From positions 1 to 55,452 of the forward strand of contig NZ_JAGTAR010000036.1 in assembly GCF_018156225.1 (NCBI RefSeq): a DNA stretch of 55,452 nucleotides, given 5' to 3'. This stretch comes from Carboxylicivirga sediminis. Lineage in GTDB: Bacteria; Bacteroidota; Bacteroidia; Bacteroidales; Marinilabiliaceae. Every line of letters starts with the position of its first letter. Position 1 is the stretch's first letter. The position numbers and the translations under genes are program-made. The notes under the pieces are model-generated. The model was given only the letters and a program-made list of their open reading frames with translations, was not told the origin of the DNA and made no database searches. Shown here in pieces: positions 1-12,721 of this stretch.

Positions 1-468
1 TTGTCTTCCCATTGCACTTCCTCTCCGCCTAACTGCAATGATGTTAATTTGTATCCGGCATCTGGTGTGATAGTAAATTCATCACTGCTTTCATTAATTA
101 AGACTTCAGAAGTAGGTGGTGTTATAGCTCCTCCGGTACCTGCCGTCGCAGTTACAGTAAAGTACTCTGTAAACGCTGCAACTAAAGATGCATCTGCTGT
201 AACCGTAGAAATGGTATAAGTTAAAACACCTGCATTGTCTTCCCATTGCACTTCCTCTCCATCCAATAGCAAGGATGTTAATTTATAGCCAGCATCTGGT
301 GTGATAGTGAATTCATCACTACTTCTTCCTTCAAGAATAACCGATGTTAACGGAGAAATACTACCACCATCTACAGCCGTAGCAGTCACTGTATAATAGG
401 GCAAGAATGTTACATTAACAGCCTTATCTTCCCCAATGGCACTAATAGTATAACTAAATGTTCCATCA
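1..468 (-). repeat. 234-bp tandem coding repeat (InlB-like module)
   Basis: The stretch beginning ttgtcttcccattgcacttc at position 1 recurs at position 235, a period of 234 bp or exactly 78 codons. The flanking motif encoding EFTITPDAGYKLTSL is also shared. The next unit upstream in the gene (about 410-640) is clearly divergent, so the nearly identical pair points to recent in-frame duplication. The array runs off the left edge. Confidence 0.75.
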
Positions 469-2540
469 CCATTGTCAATCATTTGGTCGTAAACACTTTC
501 GCTATTTACAACTACATCAGAAACTCCGTTCCCTTCAACCGGCGTCATAATAATCTCTAAATCATCACCTGGCAAAACTGATAAATCAGTTGCAGGAGAA
601 GTTGCCCCCAAACCAGTGGACGCTATTGTCACATCATAATAAACGTTTTCAATTGCCCCCATATCAACACGTGTCTTATAAACCCTGCCATTGCCAAGTA
701 AATCATTCTCTGGCAGTTCAAGACCTGTAATATCAGGCGTACCTCCATTAAAACATGGTGATAATAGAGTTAATCGCCAATCTGCCGTTTCAAACTCAGC
801 TTCTTCTTCAGGCGTTGAAGCTGCACCAGCAAACGTGGTTGGCATTACAAATACCTCTGCAGACGGATCTAACTCAACATTACTTTCTCCGCTGTTTGCA
901 TTACTTTCAACAGCTGTGTATTGAAATGTTGCTGTCACATCAGGAGCATAATCAATCTCGGTGCCTGAAGGATTACTTCCCTCATTGCTGCATATAATTG
1001 AATTAACAAATTCACCAGATCCAGATGGGGTACTTGGTGCATTACACAAAACACCTTGACCTAACCCAGTAACGCTAAGCACTTTGTTGCGGGTTACTGT
1101 TGTATTAATAACAGCAACTACTCCATTAATATATAATCCACCTCCGCTTAACTCAGCAGTATTGTTATTTATTAATGAGTTAACTATTAAAGCGCCATCA
1201 TTGGCATACACTCCCCCGCCTCTCTCGCTCTCATTATCATAAACGTGACAAGTATTCAGTTCTGCAGCCCCAGACATAAGCACACCAGATCCGGTACTGG
1301 CACCATAGTTACCTTTGATTATTGTCTTTTTAGCTACTCCTCCATCCAAAAACACTCCAGTACCGTTGTTATTTTCTATTGTACAGCCATCAATAAGACC
1401 TCCCACATTATAAACCCCGGCATGCGAGGTAACTACAGTATTTTCAAATATGGTAGAACTTAATAGAGAAGCACCAGTATTTAAATAAACACCACCACCT
1501 CTGTTGGCATTGTTTTCACTAATCATACAGTCATCAAAAGAGCCACCTCCTGGCAATGCATAAATAGCACCTCCATTACCATCGGCTGAATTATTGATAA
1601 ACGTACAAGTCGTATAAACACCTCCATTATAAGTTGCACCATCAGCATAGGTACAGATAGCTCCCCCATTATTACCTGCTGTATTTCCACTAAAAGTAAT
1701 ATTTGTAAAACTACTTCCACTGGAGAATATGCCTCCACCATCGTTATCGGCAAGGTTACCAATAAATTCACAATTAGTTATTAGCGACTCTTCATGCACA
1801 TAAAGACCACCTCCTTTACCATTGTATTCAGATGATGAGTACCATCCTCGGTTATTGACAAAGTTGCATTTATCAAATACCGAAGAAACACAATAAGCAC
1901 CTCCACCTAAACCACCTCGATTGTCGATCAAAGTACATTCAATAAAGGTTCCTCCATTTCTGGCGTATATACCTCCACCAAAATAATTAGAATCCTCGAA
2001 ACCGACCTCGGCGCTTGCTGCATTTGCAATTCCGTTGCGGACTATAACACCTTCCAGTACGGCAGTTTCATTCGACAGGTTACCCAAAAACACAACATGA
2101 TAAGAACGCTCTGAGCCCAAATCTCCATCAAGAATAGTTGCATTCTCTCCAATGGTCTCTCCAACCAGATCATATGTAAAATTAGAACGCTGATCTTCAT
2201 CTGTTTCTGTACCAGCAAAACCACCAACAACTCTAACATTGTTTTTTAGGATAAACGACTTGTTTCGATTATCTGATGCATCTCCATTGAATATCTCTGT
2301 TGGAAAATAAATGCCTTTAGCTACCCAAACCTCTCGTATATCTTCAGTACCCTCGGCTGCTAATGCATTTATAGCTGCTTGCAAATCGTGCGTAGCTACA
2401 TTCCAATCAGCGTGTTCTGCGATTGAACTATAAGGAACACCGTCAGTTTTTACATAAATGCGCTGAGCAAATGCGCTGGTTGAAAGCAATAGTAGACCAA
2501 CTACTGCTGTTGATTTAATAATGTGTAAAAGTTTAATCAT
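1..2540 (-). CDS. Secreted right-handed beta-helix protein with tandem InlB-like repeats (3' end outside window)
   Basis: The minus-strand frame from ATG 2538-2540 stays open to the window edge, about 846 codons with no stop. The N-terminus MIKLLHIIKSTAVVGLLLLS followed by TSAFAQ is a clear Sec signal peptide. Residues of about 40-560 carry many Gly-Gly-Gly-(Ile/Val/Leu)-Tyr turns between short Cys/Asn-rich strands (for example FGGGIYARNGG and NRGGGVYLN), as in the polymorphic-outer-membrane-protein or pectin-lyase-like beta-helix fold. From about residue 620 there are repeats of about 78 residues of the divergent InlB B-repeat type (TVTATA...GYKLTSL). The last two are nearly identical in DNA. 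It is probably a cell-surface or secreted adhesin-like protein. A C-terminal anchor or T9SS signal would lie outside the window. Substrate or partner cannot be told. Confidence 0.85.
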   Translation of the reverse strand, partial: MIKLLHIIKSTAVVGLLLLSTSAFAQRIYVKTDGVPYSSIAEHADWNVATHDLQAAINALAAEGTEDIREVWVAKGIYFPTEIFNGDASDNRNKSFILKNNVRVVGGFAGTETDEDQRSNFTYDLVGETIGENATILDGDLGSERSYHVVFLGNLSNETAVLEGVIVRNGIANAASAEVGFEDSNYFGGGIYARNGGTFIECTLIDNRGGLGGGAYCVSSVFDKCNFVNNRGWYSSSEYNGKGGGLYVHEESLITNCEFIGNLADNDGGGIFSSGSSFTNITFSGNTAGNNGGAICTYADGATYNGGVYTTCTFINNSADGNGGAIYALPGGGSFDDCMISENNANRGGGVYLNTGASLLSSTIFENTVVTSHAGVYNVGGLIDGCTIENNNGTGVFLDGGVAKKTIIKGNYGASTGSGVLMSGAAELNTCHVYDNESERGGGVYANDGALIVNSLINNNTAELSGGGLYINGVVAVINTTVTRNKVLSVTGLGQGVLCNAPSTPSGSGEFVNSIICSNEGSNPSGTEIDYAPDVTATFQYTAVESNANSGESNVELDPSAEVFVMPTTFAGAASTPEEEAEFETADWRLTLLSPCFNGGTPDITGLELPENDLLGNGRVYKTRVDMGAIENVYYDVTIASTGLGATSPATDLSVLPGDDLEIIMTPVEGNGVSDVVVNSESVYDQMIDNGDGTFSYTISAIGEDKAVNVTFLPYYTVTATAVDGGSISPLTSVILEGRSSDEFTITPDAGYKLTSLLLDGEEVQWEDNAGVLTYTISTVTADASLVAAFTEYFTVTATAGTGGAITPPTSEVLINESSDEFTITPDAGYKLTSLQLGGEEVQWED

Positions 2541-2679
2541 GGCTAGTAAGTTAAAATGTGTTAATGAAGATAACACAATTCTAAGTGCCTGAAGAATTCT
2601 TTACACCAACAGTAGATTATTAATGATAAAAGTAAGTAATTGATTAATAAACGATACACCTAAGTTAGACAAAAGGCTT

Positions 2680-3231
2680 CTAGACTGATAAAGTGCGATA
2701 ATCAGCATTTACTTTACCATTTTGCAGGTTAAGCAGCTGCCGCTTCAACATTACTTTTGTCAGCCAATTGAGTTCATCAATAAATAGCTTCCCTTCCAGA
2801 TGGTCGTATTCATGTTGAATAACGCGCGCTGCAAAACCGGCATACTCCTCTGTTATATGATTAAAAGCCTCATCCTGGTAGTGGATGCAAATCCTGTCTG
2901 GACGCTTTACTTTCTTATGAATACCAGGCAGGCTTAGACACCCCTCAGATAACTTGATTTTTTTTGAGCTGTAAAATTCTATGCGAGGATTGATAAAGGT
3001 TTTTTTAAAACCTTTCAATTCGGGATGTTCATCCTTAAACACATCTAAATCGATGACGAATACTCTAATAGAATGCGCAACCTGAGGAGCTGCTAATCCA
3101 ATCCCATCCGTACGATACATCGTAGCCCATAAATCATTAATAAACTGCTGCAGATTTGGATAATCAGGCTCAATGGTATTAGCAACCTGCCTCAAAACCG
3201 GGTGGCCATACACAGCTATAGGTAAAATCAT
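2680..3231 (-). CDS. def: Peptide deformylase
   Basis: This enzyme removes the N-formyl group from nascent proteins in the cytosol. At 183 residues it has the normal length. All three family motifs are present: GIGLAAPQ at residues 43-50, EGCLSLPG at 96-103 with metal ligand Cys98, and HEYDH at 140-144 with metal ligands His140 and His144 and catalytic Glu141. Its ATG overlaps the ruvX stop by 4 bases (ATGA at 3228-3231), so the two are translationally coupled in one operon. I saw no clear terminator between its stop and the signal-peptide gene at 2540. The call is secure. Confidence 0.97.
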   Translation of the reverse strand: MILPIAVYGHPVLRQVANTIEPDYPNLQQFINDLWATMYRTDGIGLAAPQVAHSIRVFVIDLDVFKDEHPELKGFKKTFINPRIEFYSSKKIKLSEGCLSLPGIHKKVKRPDRICIHYQDEAFNHITEEYAGFAARVIQHEYDHLEGKLFIDELNWLTKVMLKRQLLNLQNGKVNADYRTLSV

Positions 3232-3644
3232 ATATGCTTCTGTTCAAGGTATGTTTGCAAAATGATGGTGGCACTCACCTTATCAATCAAAGCTTTATTC
3301 TGACGAGCTTTTTTCTTCAATCCGCCATCAATCATCGCCTGGAAGGCTATTTTAGAAGTGAAACGCTCATCGACCCACTCCACCGGTAATTCCGGAAAAT
3401 TCTTCTTCAATCGATTCACAAAGGGTTCAATGTACTTCATGGACTCAGATACCTCTCCGGTTGTTTGCGTCGGATAGCCCATCACAATTTTTTCAACCTC
3501 TTCATCTTGCATATATTTAACTATAAAATCAAATAGTTCATGCGAAGATACTGTGGTCAACCCATTGGCTATAATTTGCATTGGATCTGTTACTGCTACA
3601 CCACTTTTCTTTCGACCATAATCGATTGCCAGAATTCTGCCCAC
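3228..3644 (-). CDS. ruvX: Putative Holliday junction resolvase RuvX/YqgF family
   Basis: This is a small RNase H-fold nuclease of 138 residues, the normal family length. The start MGRILAIDYGRKKSGVAVTD carries the first acidic catalytic residue (Asp8) in the typical DxGxxxxGvA setting. The segment VEWVDERFTS carries the second conserved acidic motif. The family is linked to Holliday junction processing and to 5'-end trimming of pre-16S rRNA. Which role dominates here cannot be read from sequence. It is the first gene of a two-gene operon with def. A TAnnTTTG-type element lies just upstream at 3658-3665. Confidence 0.92.
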   Translation of the reverse strand: MGRILAIDYGRKKSGVAVTDPMQIIANGLTTVSSHELFDFIVKYMQDEEVEKIVMGYPTQTTGEVSESMKYIEPFVNRLKKNFPELPVEWVDERFTSKIAFQAMIDGGLKKKARQNKALIDKVSATIILQTYLEQKHI

Positions 3645-3657
3645 GCTTTTTTTTCTA

Positions 3658-3665
3658 CAAAGATA
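3658..3665 (-). promoter_or_regulatory. Candidate -7 box for ruvX-def
   Basis: Read on the minus strand this is TATCTTTG, a match to the Bacteroidota -7 consensus TAnnTTTG. It lies 14 bases upstream of the ruvX ATG. No good -33 TTTG is found at 19-21 bases, so support is one box only. Confidence 0.25.
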
Positions 3666-3796
3666 GAATTTACATTATAATTGCAGTCATCCAATTATAC
3701 GAGACGAGCTATTAAGCAGTGATCAAAAAAAACAAAACTATTTTGTAACTAATTCATCGTTTGGCTTACTAATAGATAGAACAAACTAACAAAACA

Positions 3797-4306
3797 TTGA
3801 AAAAGGAAGAACTATTTAACACCATTGTAGATGCTAACCAGAATCGGATACGGCGAATCTGTGCATATTACAATGAGAATGAAAATGACCAGCAAGATAT
3901 GTTTCAGGAAATACTGATCAACATATGGAAGAGCCTGGACAACTTTAAAAACAAATCATCGATTAATACATGGGTCTATCGCGTTGCTGTCAATACAGCT
4001 TTAAGCTTTAACGGCAAATCATATAAATACATGCGGCTCATTGTGACTGCTGATATGGAAAACCTAAACGTCATAACTGATGACTCGGGCAAAGAAAAAA
4101 AGCTTCTTGAAGAACAACAATTAGAGCAATTACAAAATGAGTTGAACATCTTATCTGTAATTGACAAAGCACTTGTTTCATTAATGCTTGAAGGACTTAG
4201 CATGAAAGAAATCAGCGACATTATTGGCATTACCGAAGCCAATGTAAAGGTGAAAATACACCGCATTAAAGACGCCTTAAAAAGCAAACTAAATACCAAA
4301 AGATGA
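3797..4306 (+). CDS. ECF-type RNA polymerase sigma factor
   Basis: The protein has 169 residues with sigma-70 region 2 (about residues 20-65, QQDMFQEILINIWKSLDNF then NTWVYRVAVNTA) and region 4 (about 110-165, with the helix-turn-helix LSMKEISDIIGITEANVKVK). These are the only two regions kept in ECF sigma factors. The frame has no ATG before residue 35, so the start is the TTG at 3797. It overlaps the next gene by 4 bases (ATGA), so a sigma factor and its membrane partner are made together. The regulon is unknown. Confidence 0.88.
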   Translation: MKKEELFNTIVDANQNRIRRICAYYNENENDQQDMFQEILINIWKSLDNFKNKSSINTWVYRVAVNTALSFNGKSYKYMRLIVTADMENLNVITDDSGKEKKLLEEQQLEQLQNELNILSVIDKALVSLMLEGLSMKEISDIIGITEANVKVKIHRIKDALKSKLNTKR

Positions 4307-4842
4307 AAGAACATACAAATACAAGCGACAACAAAATATCGGGTTTAATAAAGCAACTTAAAGCAAAAGACACCAACTACTCTGCGATAAGTAAACGAAT
4401 GCAATTGATATATTGGACGTTATGCCCATTATATCTTTTTATAATTATCATGCAAATTGTGGAGCATAGCCCATCAAAAGAGATTATCAGCAGTTTCTGC
4501 TTCTTATTCGCCATGGTTACTTTTGCCTTACTTTTTAGGAAATACCAAAAGGAATACGCCGAAGTTGATTATTCACAACCAACCCTGCTCATGCTAAAAA
4601 AAGCAGTGAACCGCTACGAACCATTCTCTTCCAGAACAATAGGCATAATACCCGGTATTCTGCTGGTTGATATTGGCTTGACCATTAAAGTAAGTGACCA
4701 AACAGATGCTCTTTTGACTCAATTGGTATTTATTGGTGCAGTTGGGATTGGTCTAGTTGCAGGTATGATATGGTGGTATATTCAATACAAACCACTAAGA
4801 GACCATGCGCAGCAACTCATTGATGATATAGAATCTGCCTGA
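4303..4842 (+). CDS. Four-helix membrane protein coupled to the ECF sigma factor
   Basis: I do not recognise a named family. The 179-residue protein has four hydrophobic segments, about residues 30-48, 62-80, 105-125 and 138-160, with a soluble N-terminus of about 28 residues (KISGLIKQLKAKDTNYSAIS). Start and sigma-factor stop share ATGA. By position it could be the membrane anti-sigma factor or a sensor for the sigma factor, but no zinc-binding anti-sigma motif (HxxxCxxC) is visible. The anti-sigma role is an inference from gene order only. Confidence 0.7.
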   Translation: MKEHTNTSDNKISGLIKQLKAKDTNYSAISKRMQLIYWTLCPLYLFIIIMQIVEHSPSKEIISSFCFLFAMVTFALLFRKYQKEYAEVDYSQPTLLMLKKAVNRYEPFSSRTIGIIPGILLVDIGLTIKVSDQTDALLTQLVFIGAVGIGLVAGMIWWYIQYKPLRDHAQQLIDDIESA

Positions 4843-4879
4843 GCATAAACACTTATTTTACTACTTGAGTAAAAACTTA

Positions 4880-4907
4880 GAAAGGTCGCCCAAATGAGCG
4901 ACCTTTC
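4880..4907. terminator. Bidirectional terminator
   Basis: The 10-bp perfect stem gaaaggtcgc / gcgacctttc with an 8-base loop lies between two convergent genes, the membrane-protein gene on plus and ppdK on minus. Confidence 0.75.
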
Positions 4908-4933
4908 TTATATTAATTCGTTATTGTATATAA

Positions 4934-7648
4934 TTAACGAAGATTAGCTTGTGCTGCAGCCAAACGTGCGATAGGCACACGGAAAGGCGAACATGACACA
5001 TAGTCTAAACCGGTACGGTGACAGAACTCAACTGACGATGGTTCACCACCGTGCTCACCACAGATACCTAACTTCAACTCAGGACGAGCTGCACGACCCT
5101 TCTGACAACCCATTTCCACTAACTGGCCAACACCTGTTTGGTCAAGCGCCTGGAATGGATCTTGCTTCAGGATACCTTTTTCGATGTAGATAGGTAAGAA
5201 TTTACCAGCATCATCACGAGAGTATCCGAAAGTCATCTGAGTCAAGTCATTTGTACCGAATGAGAAGAATTCTGCTACTTCAGCTACTTCATTAGCAGTT
5301 AATGCAGCACGAGGAATCTCAATCATTGTACCTACCATGTAGTCAACTTCAACTCCTTTCTCTTCGAATACTTTAGCAGCAGTTGAACGAATCAACTCTT
5401 CCTGCATCTTAAGCTCTTTTACAGTACCAATTAATGGAACCATAATTTCGGGCTTCGGATCTAAACCTTCTTTCTTCAAATCACAAGCAGCTTCGATGAT
5501 AGCACGAGCCTGCATTACAGTAATTTCAGGATAAGTGTTACCTAAACGACAACCACGGTGACCTAACATTGGGTTGAATTCGTGTAAGCCTTCTACTTTT
5601 TCAGTAACAACTTTTACATCAACACCCAATTTCTCAGCCATCTCTTTTTGAGATTCCAAATCGTTAGGAGTAAACTCATGTAATGGAGGATCCAGTAGAC
5701 GAATAGTTACGCCAAATCCGTCCATCGCTTTCAAAATACCGTAGAAATCTTCACGCTGAATAGGTAATAACTTAGCTAAAGCTTCTTCACGACCTTCAAC
5801 TGTTTCAGCCAAGATCATTTCACGCATTTTCCAGATACGGTCGCCTTCGAAGAACATGTGCTCTGTACGGCAAAGACCAATACCTTTAGCACCAAACTCA
5901 CGAGCAGTTTGTGCATCAGCTGGAGAATCAGCGTTTGTACGAACGTACATACGAGTATTCTTCTCAGCTAAATCCATCATCTTACCGAAGTCACCGTCTA
6001 ATGAAGGCGTGATAGTAGCAACTTTACCTTCATAAACAATACCTGTAGTACCGTTCAATGAAATAAAGTCACCTTCTTTATATTCAACACCATTGATAGA
6101 CATTGATGAGCCTGTTACAGTTAAGCCTGCAGCAGAAGAAATACAACATTTACCCATACCACGAGCTACAACAGCAGCGTGAGACGTCATACCACCACGC
6201 TCAGTTAAGATACCCTCAGCCGCGTACATACCTTTTAAGTCTTCTGGAGATGTTTCGCGACGAACAAGAATTACTTTCTTACCATCAGCAGCCCACTTTT
6301 CAGCAGCATCAGCCGAGAATACAACCTGACCTGTTGCAGCACCCGGAGATGCAGGAAGACCTTTAGACAATTCTTTAGCAGCATCTAAAGCAGCCTGGTC
6401 GAATACAGGGTGTAATAACTCATCTAATTTGTTTGGCTCCTGACGTAAGATAGCTGTTTTCTCATCGATACGTCCTTCCTCCAACATATCGATAGCCATC
6501 TTAACCATAGCAGCACCTGTACGCTTACCGCTACGAGTTTGCAACATCCAAAGCTTACCATCCTGAACGGTGAACTCCATATCCTGCATATCACTGTAGT
6601 GATCTTCAAGCTTCTGCTGCACCTCATTTAATTCAGCATATAGCTCAGGCATAGCTTCTTCCATAGACAAGAAGTTTTTCTGACGCTCTTCTTCCGAAGT
6701 ACCATTACGCTCTGCCCAACGCTGAGAACCAATTTTTGTAATTTCAAGAGGTGTACGTACACCAGCTACAACGTCTTCACCCTGAGCATTGATTAGGTAT
6801 TCACCGTTGAATAAGTCTTCACCAGTAGCTGCATCACGTGAGAAACATACTCCTGTTGCAGAAGTCTCGCCCATGTTACCGTATACCATTGCCTGCACGT
6901 TTACTGCTGTTCCCCACTCGTCAGGAATCTGCTCCATACGACGGTAAAGAATAGCACGCTCAGTGTTCCAAGAATCAAATACTGCACAAACAGCACCCCA
7001 TAGCTGATCCCAAGGATTTGTTGGGAAATCAACACCAGCATGCTCACGTACAACAGCTTTATACTTTTCTACAAGCTCTTTAAGATCTTCAGCTGTTAAT
7101 TCTGTATCTAATTTATATCCTTTTGCTTCTTTTAACTCATCTAATACAACTTCAAAAGGGTTGTGCTCACCTTCTTCAGCCTCAACACCCATTACAACAT
7201 CGCCATACATGTGGATGAAACGACGGTATGAGTCATATGCAAATTTCTCGTTTCCTGATTTCTCAGCAACAATTTTTACTGCATCGTCGTTCATACCCAA
7301 GTTAAGTACAGTGTTCATCATACCTGGCATAGAAGCACGCGCGCCTGAACGAACAGATAATAACAATGGGAAAGCCTCACCTGTAGAACCAAACTTAGCA
7401 TTCATTACTTTTTCAGTAGCAGCTACACCAGCTTCTACTTCAGCTCTCATTAATTCAACAACAGCTTCTTTTCCTTTTAGATTGTACTCTGTACACACCT
7501 CAGTTGTAATGGTAAAACCGGCTGGTACAGGAACCCCGATAAGGTTCATTTCAGCAAGGTTAGCACCTTTACCACCAAGTAGATTTCTCATATCAGCCTT
7601 ACCCTCAGCTTGTCCGTTACCGAAGGTATAAACGCGTTTATTGCTCAT
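4934..7648 (-). CDS. ppdK: Pyruvate, phosphate dikinase
   Basis: It interconverts pyruvate + ATP + Pi and phosphoenolpyruvate + AMP + PPi. In anaerobes it serves glycolysis or gluconeogenesis. The 904 residues match the bacterial family. The N-terminal ATP-grasp domain begins VYTFGNGQAEGKADMRNLLG. The swivelling phosphohistidine domain has GGMTSHAAVVARG with catalytic His at about residue 490. The C-terminal PEP/pyruvate barrel has SFGTNDLTQMTFG and the acid-base Cys863 in GICGEHGG. It is a single gene, facing the same way as the flavoprotein and nifJ, with a probable promoter of its own at 7712-7742. I see no PPDK regulatory protein gene nearby. Confidence 0.97.
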   Translation of the reverse strand: MSNKRVYTFGNGQAEGKADMRNLLGGKGANLAEMNLIGVPVPAGFTITTEVCTEYNLKGKEAVVELMRAEVEAGVAATEKVMNAKFGSTGEAFPLLLSVRSGARASMPGMMNTVLNLGMNDDAVKIVAEKSGNEKFAYDSYRRFIHMYGDVVMGVEAEEGEHNPFEVVLDELKEAKGYKLDTELTAEDLKELVEKYKAVVREHAGVDFPTNPWDQLWGAVCAVFDSWNTERAILYRRMEQIPDEWGTAVNVQAMVYGNMGETSATGVCFSRDAATGEDLFNGEYLINAQGEDVVAGVRTPLEITKIGSQRWAERNGTSEEERQKNFLSMEEAMPELYAELNEVQQKLEDHYSDMQDMEFTVQDGKLWMLQTRSGKRTGAAMVKMAIDMLEEGRIDEKTAILRQEPNKLDELLHPVFDQAALDAAKELSKGLPASPGAATGQVVFSADAAEKWAADGKKVILVRRETSPEDLKGMYAAEGILTERGGMTSHAAVVARGMGKCCISSAAGLTVTGSSMSINGVEYKEGDFISLNGTTGIVYEGKVATITPSLDGDFGKMMDLAEKNTRMYVRTNADSPADAQTAREFGAKGIGLCRTEHMFFEGDRIWKMREMILAETVEGREEALAKLLPIQREDFYGILKAMDGFGVTIRLLDPPLHEFTPNDLESQKEMAEKLGVDVKVVTEKVEGLHEFNPMLGHRGCRLGNTYPEITVMQARAIIEAACDLKKEGLDPKPEIMVPLIGTVKELKMQEELIRSTAAKVFEEKGVEVDYMVGTMIEIPRAALTANEVAEVAEFFSFGTNDLTQMTFGYSRDDAGKFLPIYIEKGILKQDPFQALDQTGVGQLVEMGCQKGRAARPELKLGICGEHGGEPSSVEFCHRTGLDYVSCSPFRVPIARLAAAQANLR

Positions 7649-7711
7649 ACTTAGATTATTAAGAATTTATTATAAAATAGTAGTTATCAATGCATTCTAG
7701 ATGTTCTGAAG

Positions 7712-7742
7712 CAAAACTTCAAAAACCATACAAATAAACAAA
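7712..7742 (-). promoter_or_regulatory. Candidate ppdK promoter
   Basis: On the minus strand TTTG (7742-7739) is followed after 19 bases by AAGTTTTG (7719-7712). This is the Bacteroidota -33/-7 arrangement with one mismatch in TAnnTTTG. The predicted 5' UTR is about 57 bases. Confidence 0.4.
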
Positions 7743-7822
7743 AAATTTGGGAAAGTCACTAGTTTATGGGGTTTTCGTATGCGTTAATAAATAATAAATT
7801 ACCTATGAGCCAGATACAAAAA

Positions 7823-7847
7823 AAAGCAGTCTAAAACAGACTGCTTT
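7823..7847 (-). terminator. Terminator of the DHOD-like gene
   Basis: The 10-bp perfect stem AAAGCAGTCT / AGACTGCTTT has a 5-base loop. On the minus strand a run of T follows directly. Confidence 0.85.
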
Positions 7848-7873
7848 CATCATATTAATATCAAAAATTTTCG

Positions 7874-8884
7874 TTAACCAACGGGATACTTTTTCAGGTA
7901 TTCTTTAGCATTCATTAAGTAATCAACATACTGTCCACGACGGTATGCATGCGGATCGTCCACATTCTTTTTACACAGTTTGCCTTTAAAATCATCTATT
8001 TTATCATAGCCCTTTTCTTTCATCCAGGCTGAAATATCCTCCAGCATTCGGGTGATTTGCACCACACCATTTTTATATACGGTACTCACTACCTGAACAG
8101 CATTGGCACCTGCCAACAGCATAGTTATTACATCTTCTCCATCATGTATACCAGTATTGCTGCAAATACTGCCATTAAGGTTACATGATAATAAGCCTGC
8201 AAAACGCAGTGCCAACCGGTTATCGCCTTTATGGCTTAAGTTATATGGCACACGCAGCTTTTCCTCTTTAATATCAATATCAGGCTGGAAAAGTCTGTTA
8301 AACAAAACAAAACCATCAGCGCCATTGTGATCCATCCGGTATACCACATTCATCATATTGGTATAAAACGGGCTAAGTTTAACACTTACTGGTATTTTCA
8401 CAGCCGCCTTTACCTTTTTCAACACCTCAATTCTTTCATTCTCCACATCTGCAGGCGATTTCTCCACATCCGAAATGGTTGAGTAAAAGTTTAGTTCCAA
8501 ACCATCTACTCCTGTTTCCTCAAGATACTTGGCATATTCCACCCAACTTACATCGTAGGTGCAATTTAAGCTGGCAAAAACCGGAATTGAAACAGTCTCC
8601 TTCAGTTTCTTCAAAGCCAAGAGATGCGCTTTGGGCCCTGAATGCTCAATATTTGGAAAAAGCGTCGTCATTTCGGCATGAATGTCATCAAACTCATGCA
8701 ATTCCTCTTCCAGCTCGGCTGCTTCGAGATGAAGCTGTTCCTCAAATAGCGATTTATAGACAATCGCAGCTGCACCAGCCTCTTCTAACTTCTTGGCCAT
8801 GTTCAAATCCAGTACCAAGTTGCTGGCTCCGATAATAATGGGGTTCTTAAGTTCAATCCCCATGTAAGTTGTTTTTAAATCCAT
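7874..8884 (-). CDS. Dihydroorotate dehydrogenase-like flavoprotein
   Basis: This 336-residue TIM-barrel protein belongs to the FMN-binding dihydroorotate dehydrogenase superfamily. It starts MDLKTTYMGIELKNPIIIGA, like class 1 enzymes. SVKLSPFYTNM sits at the FMN-binding strand and a phosphate-binding GANAVQVVSTVYKNG near the C-terminus. The region where class 1 enzymes carry the catalytic cysteine (SxxNxPNxPG...C) reads LELNFYSTISDV, so it is probably not the pyrimidine enzyme. Such DHOD-like proteins are common in Bacteroidota near the PFOR gene, and nifJ is the next gene here (237 bp upstream). The physiological substrate is unknown. It may pass electrons to or from the pyruvate/ferredoxin node. 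Confidence 0.82.
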   Translation of the reverse strand: MDLKTTYMGIELKNPIIIGASNLVLDLNMAKKLEEAGAAAIVYKSLFEEQLHLEAAELEEELHEFDDIHAEMTTLFPNIEHSGPKAHLLALKKLKETVSIPVFASLNCTYDVSWVEYAKYLEETGVDGLELNFYSTISDVEKSPADVENERIEVLKKVKAAVKIPVSVKLSPFYTNMMNVVYRMDHNGADGFVLFNRLFQPDIDIKEEKLRVPYNLSHKGDNRLALRFAGLLSCNLNGSICSNTGIHDGEDVITMLLAGANAVQVVSTVYKNGVVQITRMLEDISAWMKEKGYDKIDDFKGKLCKKNVDDPHAYRRGQYVDYLMNAKEYLKKYPVG

Positions 8885-9070
8885 ATTAAAGGTGATATTA
8901 AAGGGTTATTTAATTTCTTTCATATTAACAACAAGCAGCTGAAATCAATTGTTTTACATTAAAGATAAATTAGTCTTTTTAAAAGAGCACGCACATATCA
9001 ATGTACGTCCTTTATCTGGCAAAAGCAATTCTGTGAATAGCTATATAAAAGTGAAATAAGGGCATAAAAA

Positions 9071-9094
9071 AGCCGCTCCCAAACGGAAGCGGCT
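9071..9094 (-). terminator. nifJ terminator
   Basis: AGCCGCT / AGCGGCT stem, extendable by two or three pairs with one mismatch. On the minus strand it is followed by TTTTTT. Confidence 0.75.
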
Positions 9095-9121
9095 CTCATT
9101 ATATCTGAAATTGAACAATTA

Positions 9122-12679
<3,558 letters not shown>

Positions 12680-12707
12680 TTAATTGGTTATTTTAATTAT
12701 ATCGTTT

Positions 12708-12715
12708 CAAAATTA
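12708..12715 (-). promoter_or_regulatory. Candidate -7 box for nifJ
   Basis: Minus strand TAATTTTG matches TAnnTTTG, 46 bases upstream of the nifJ ATG. No convincing -33 box at the right spacing. Confidence 0.3.
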
Positions 12716-12721
12716 AAACTC

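Noticed and set aside
7161-7631. 156-codon plus-strand frame
   Set aside because: It lies fully opposite the N-terminal part of ppdK, whose motifs are intact. The antisense product has no recognisable features.
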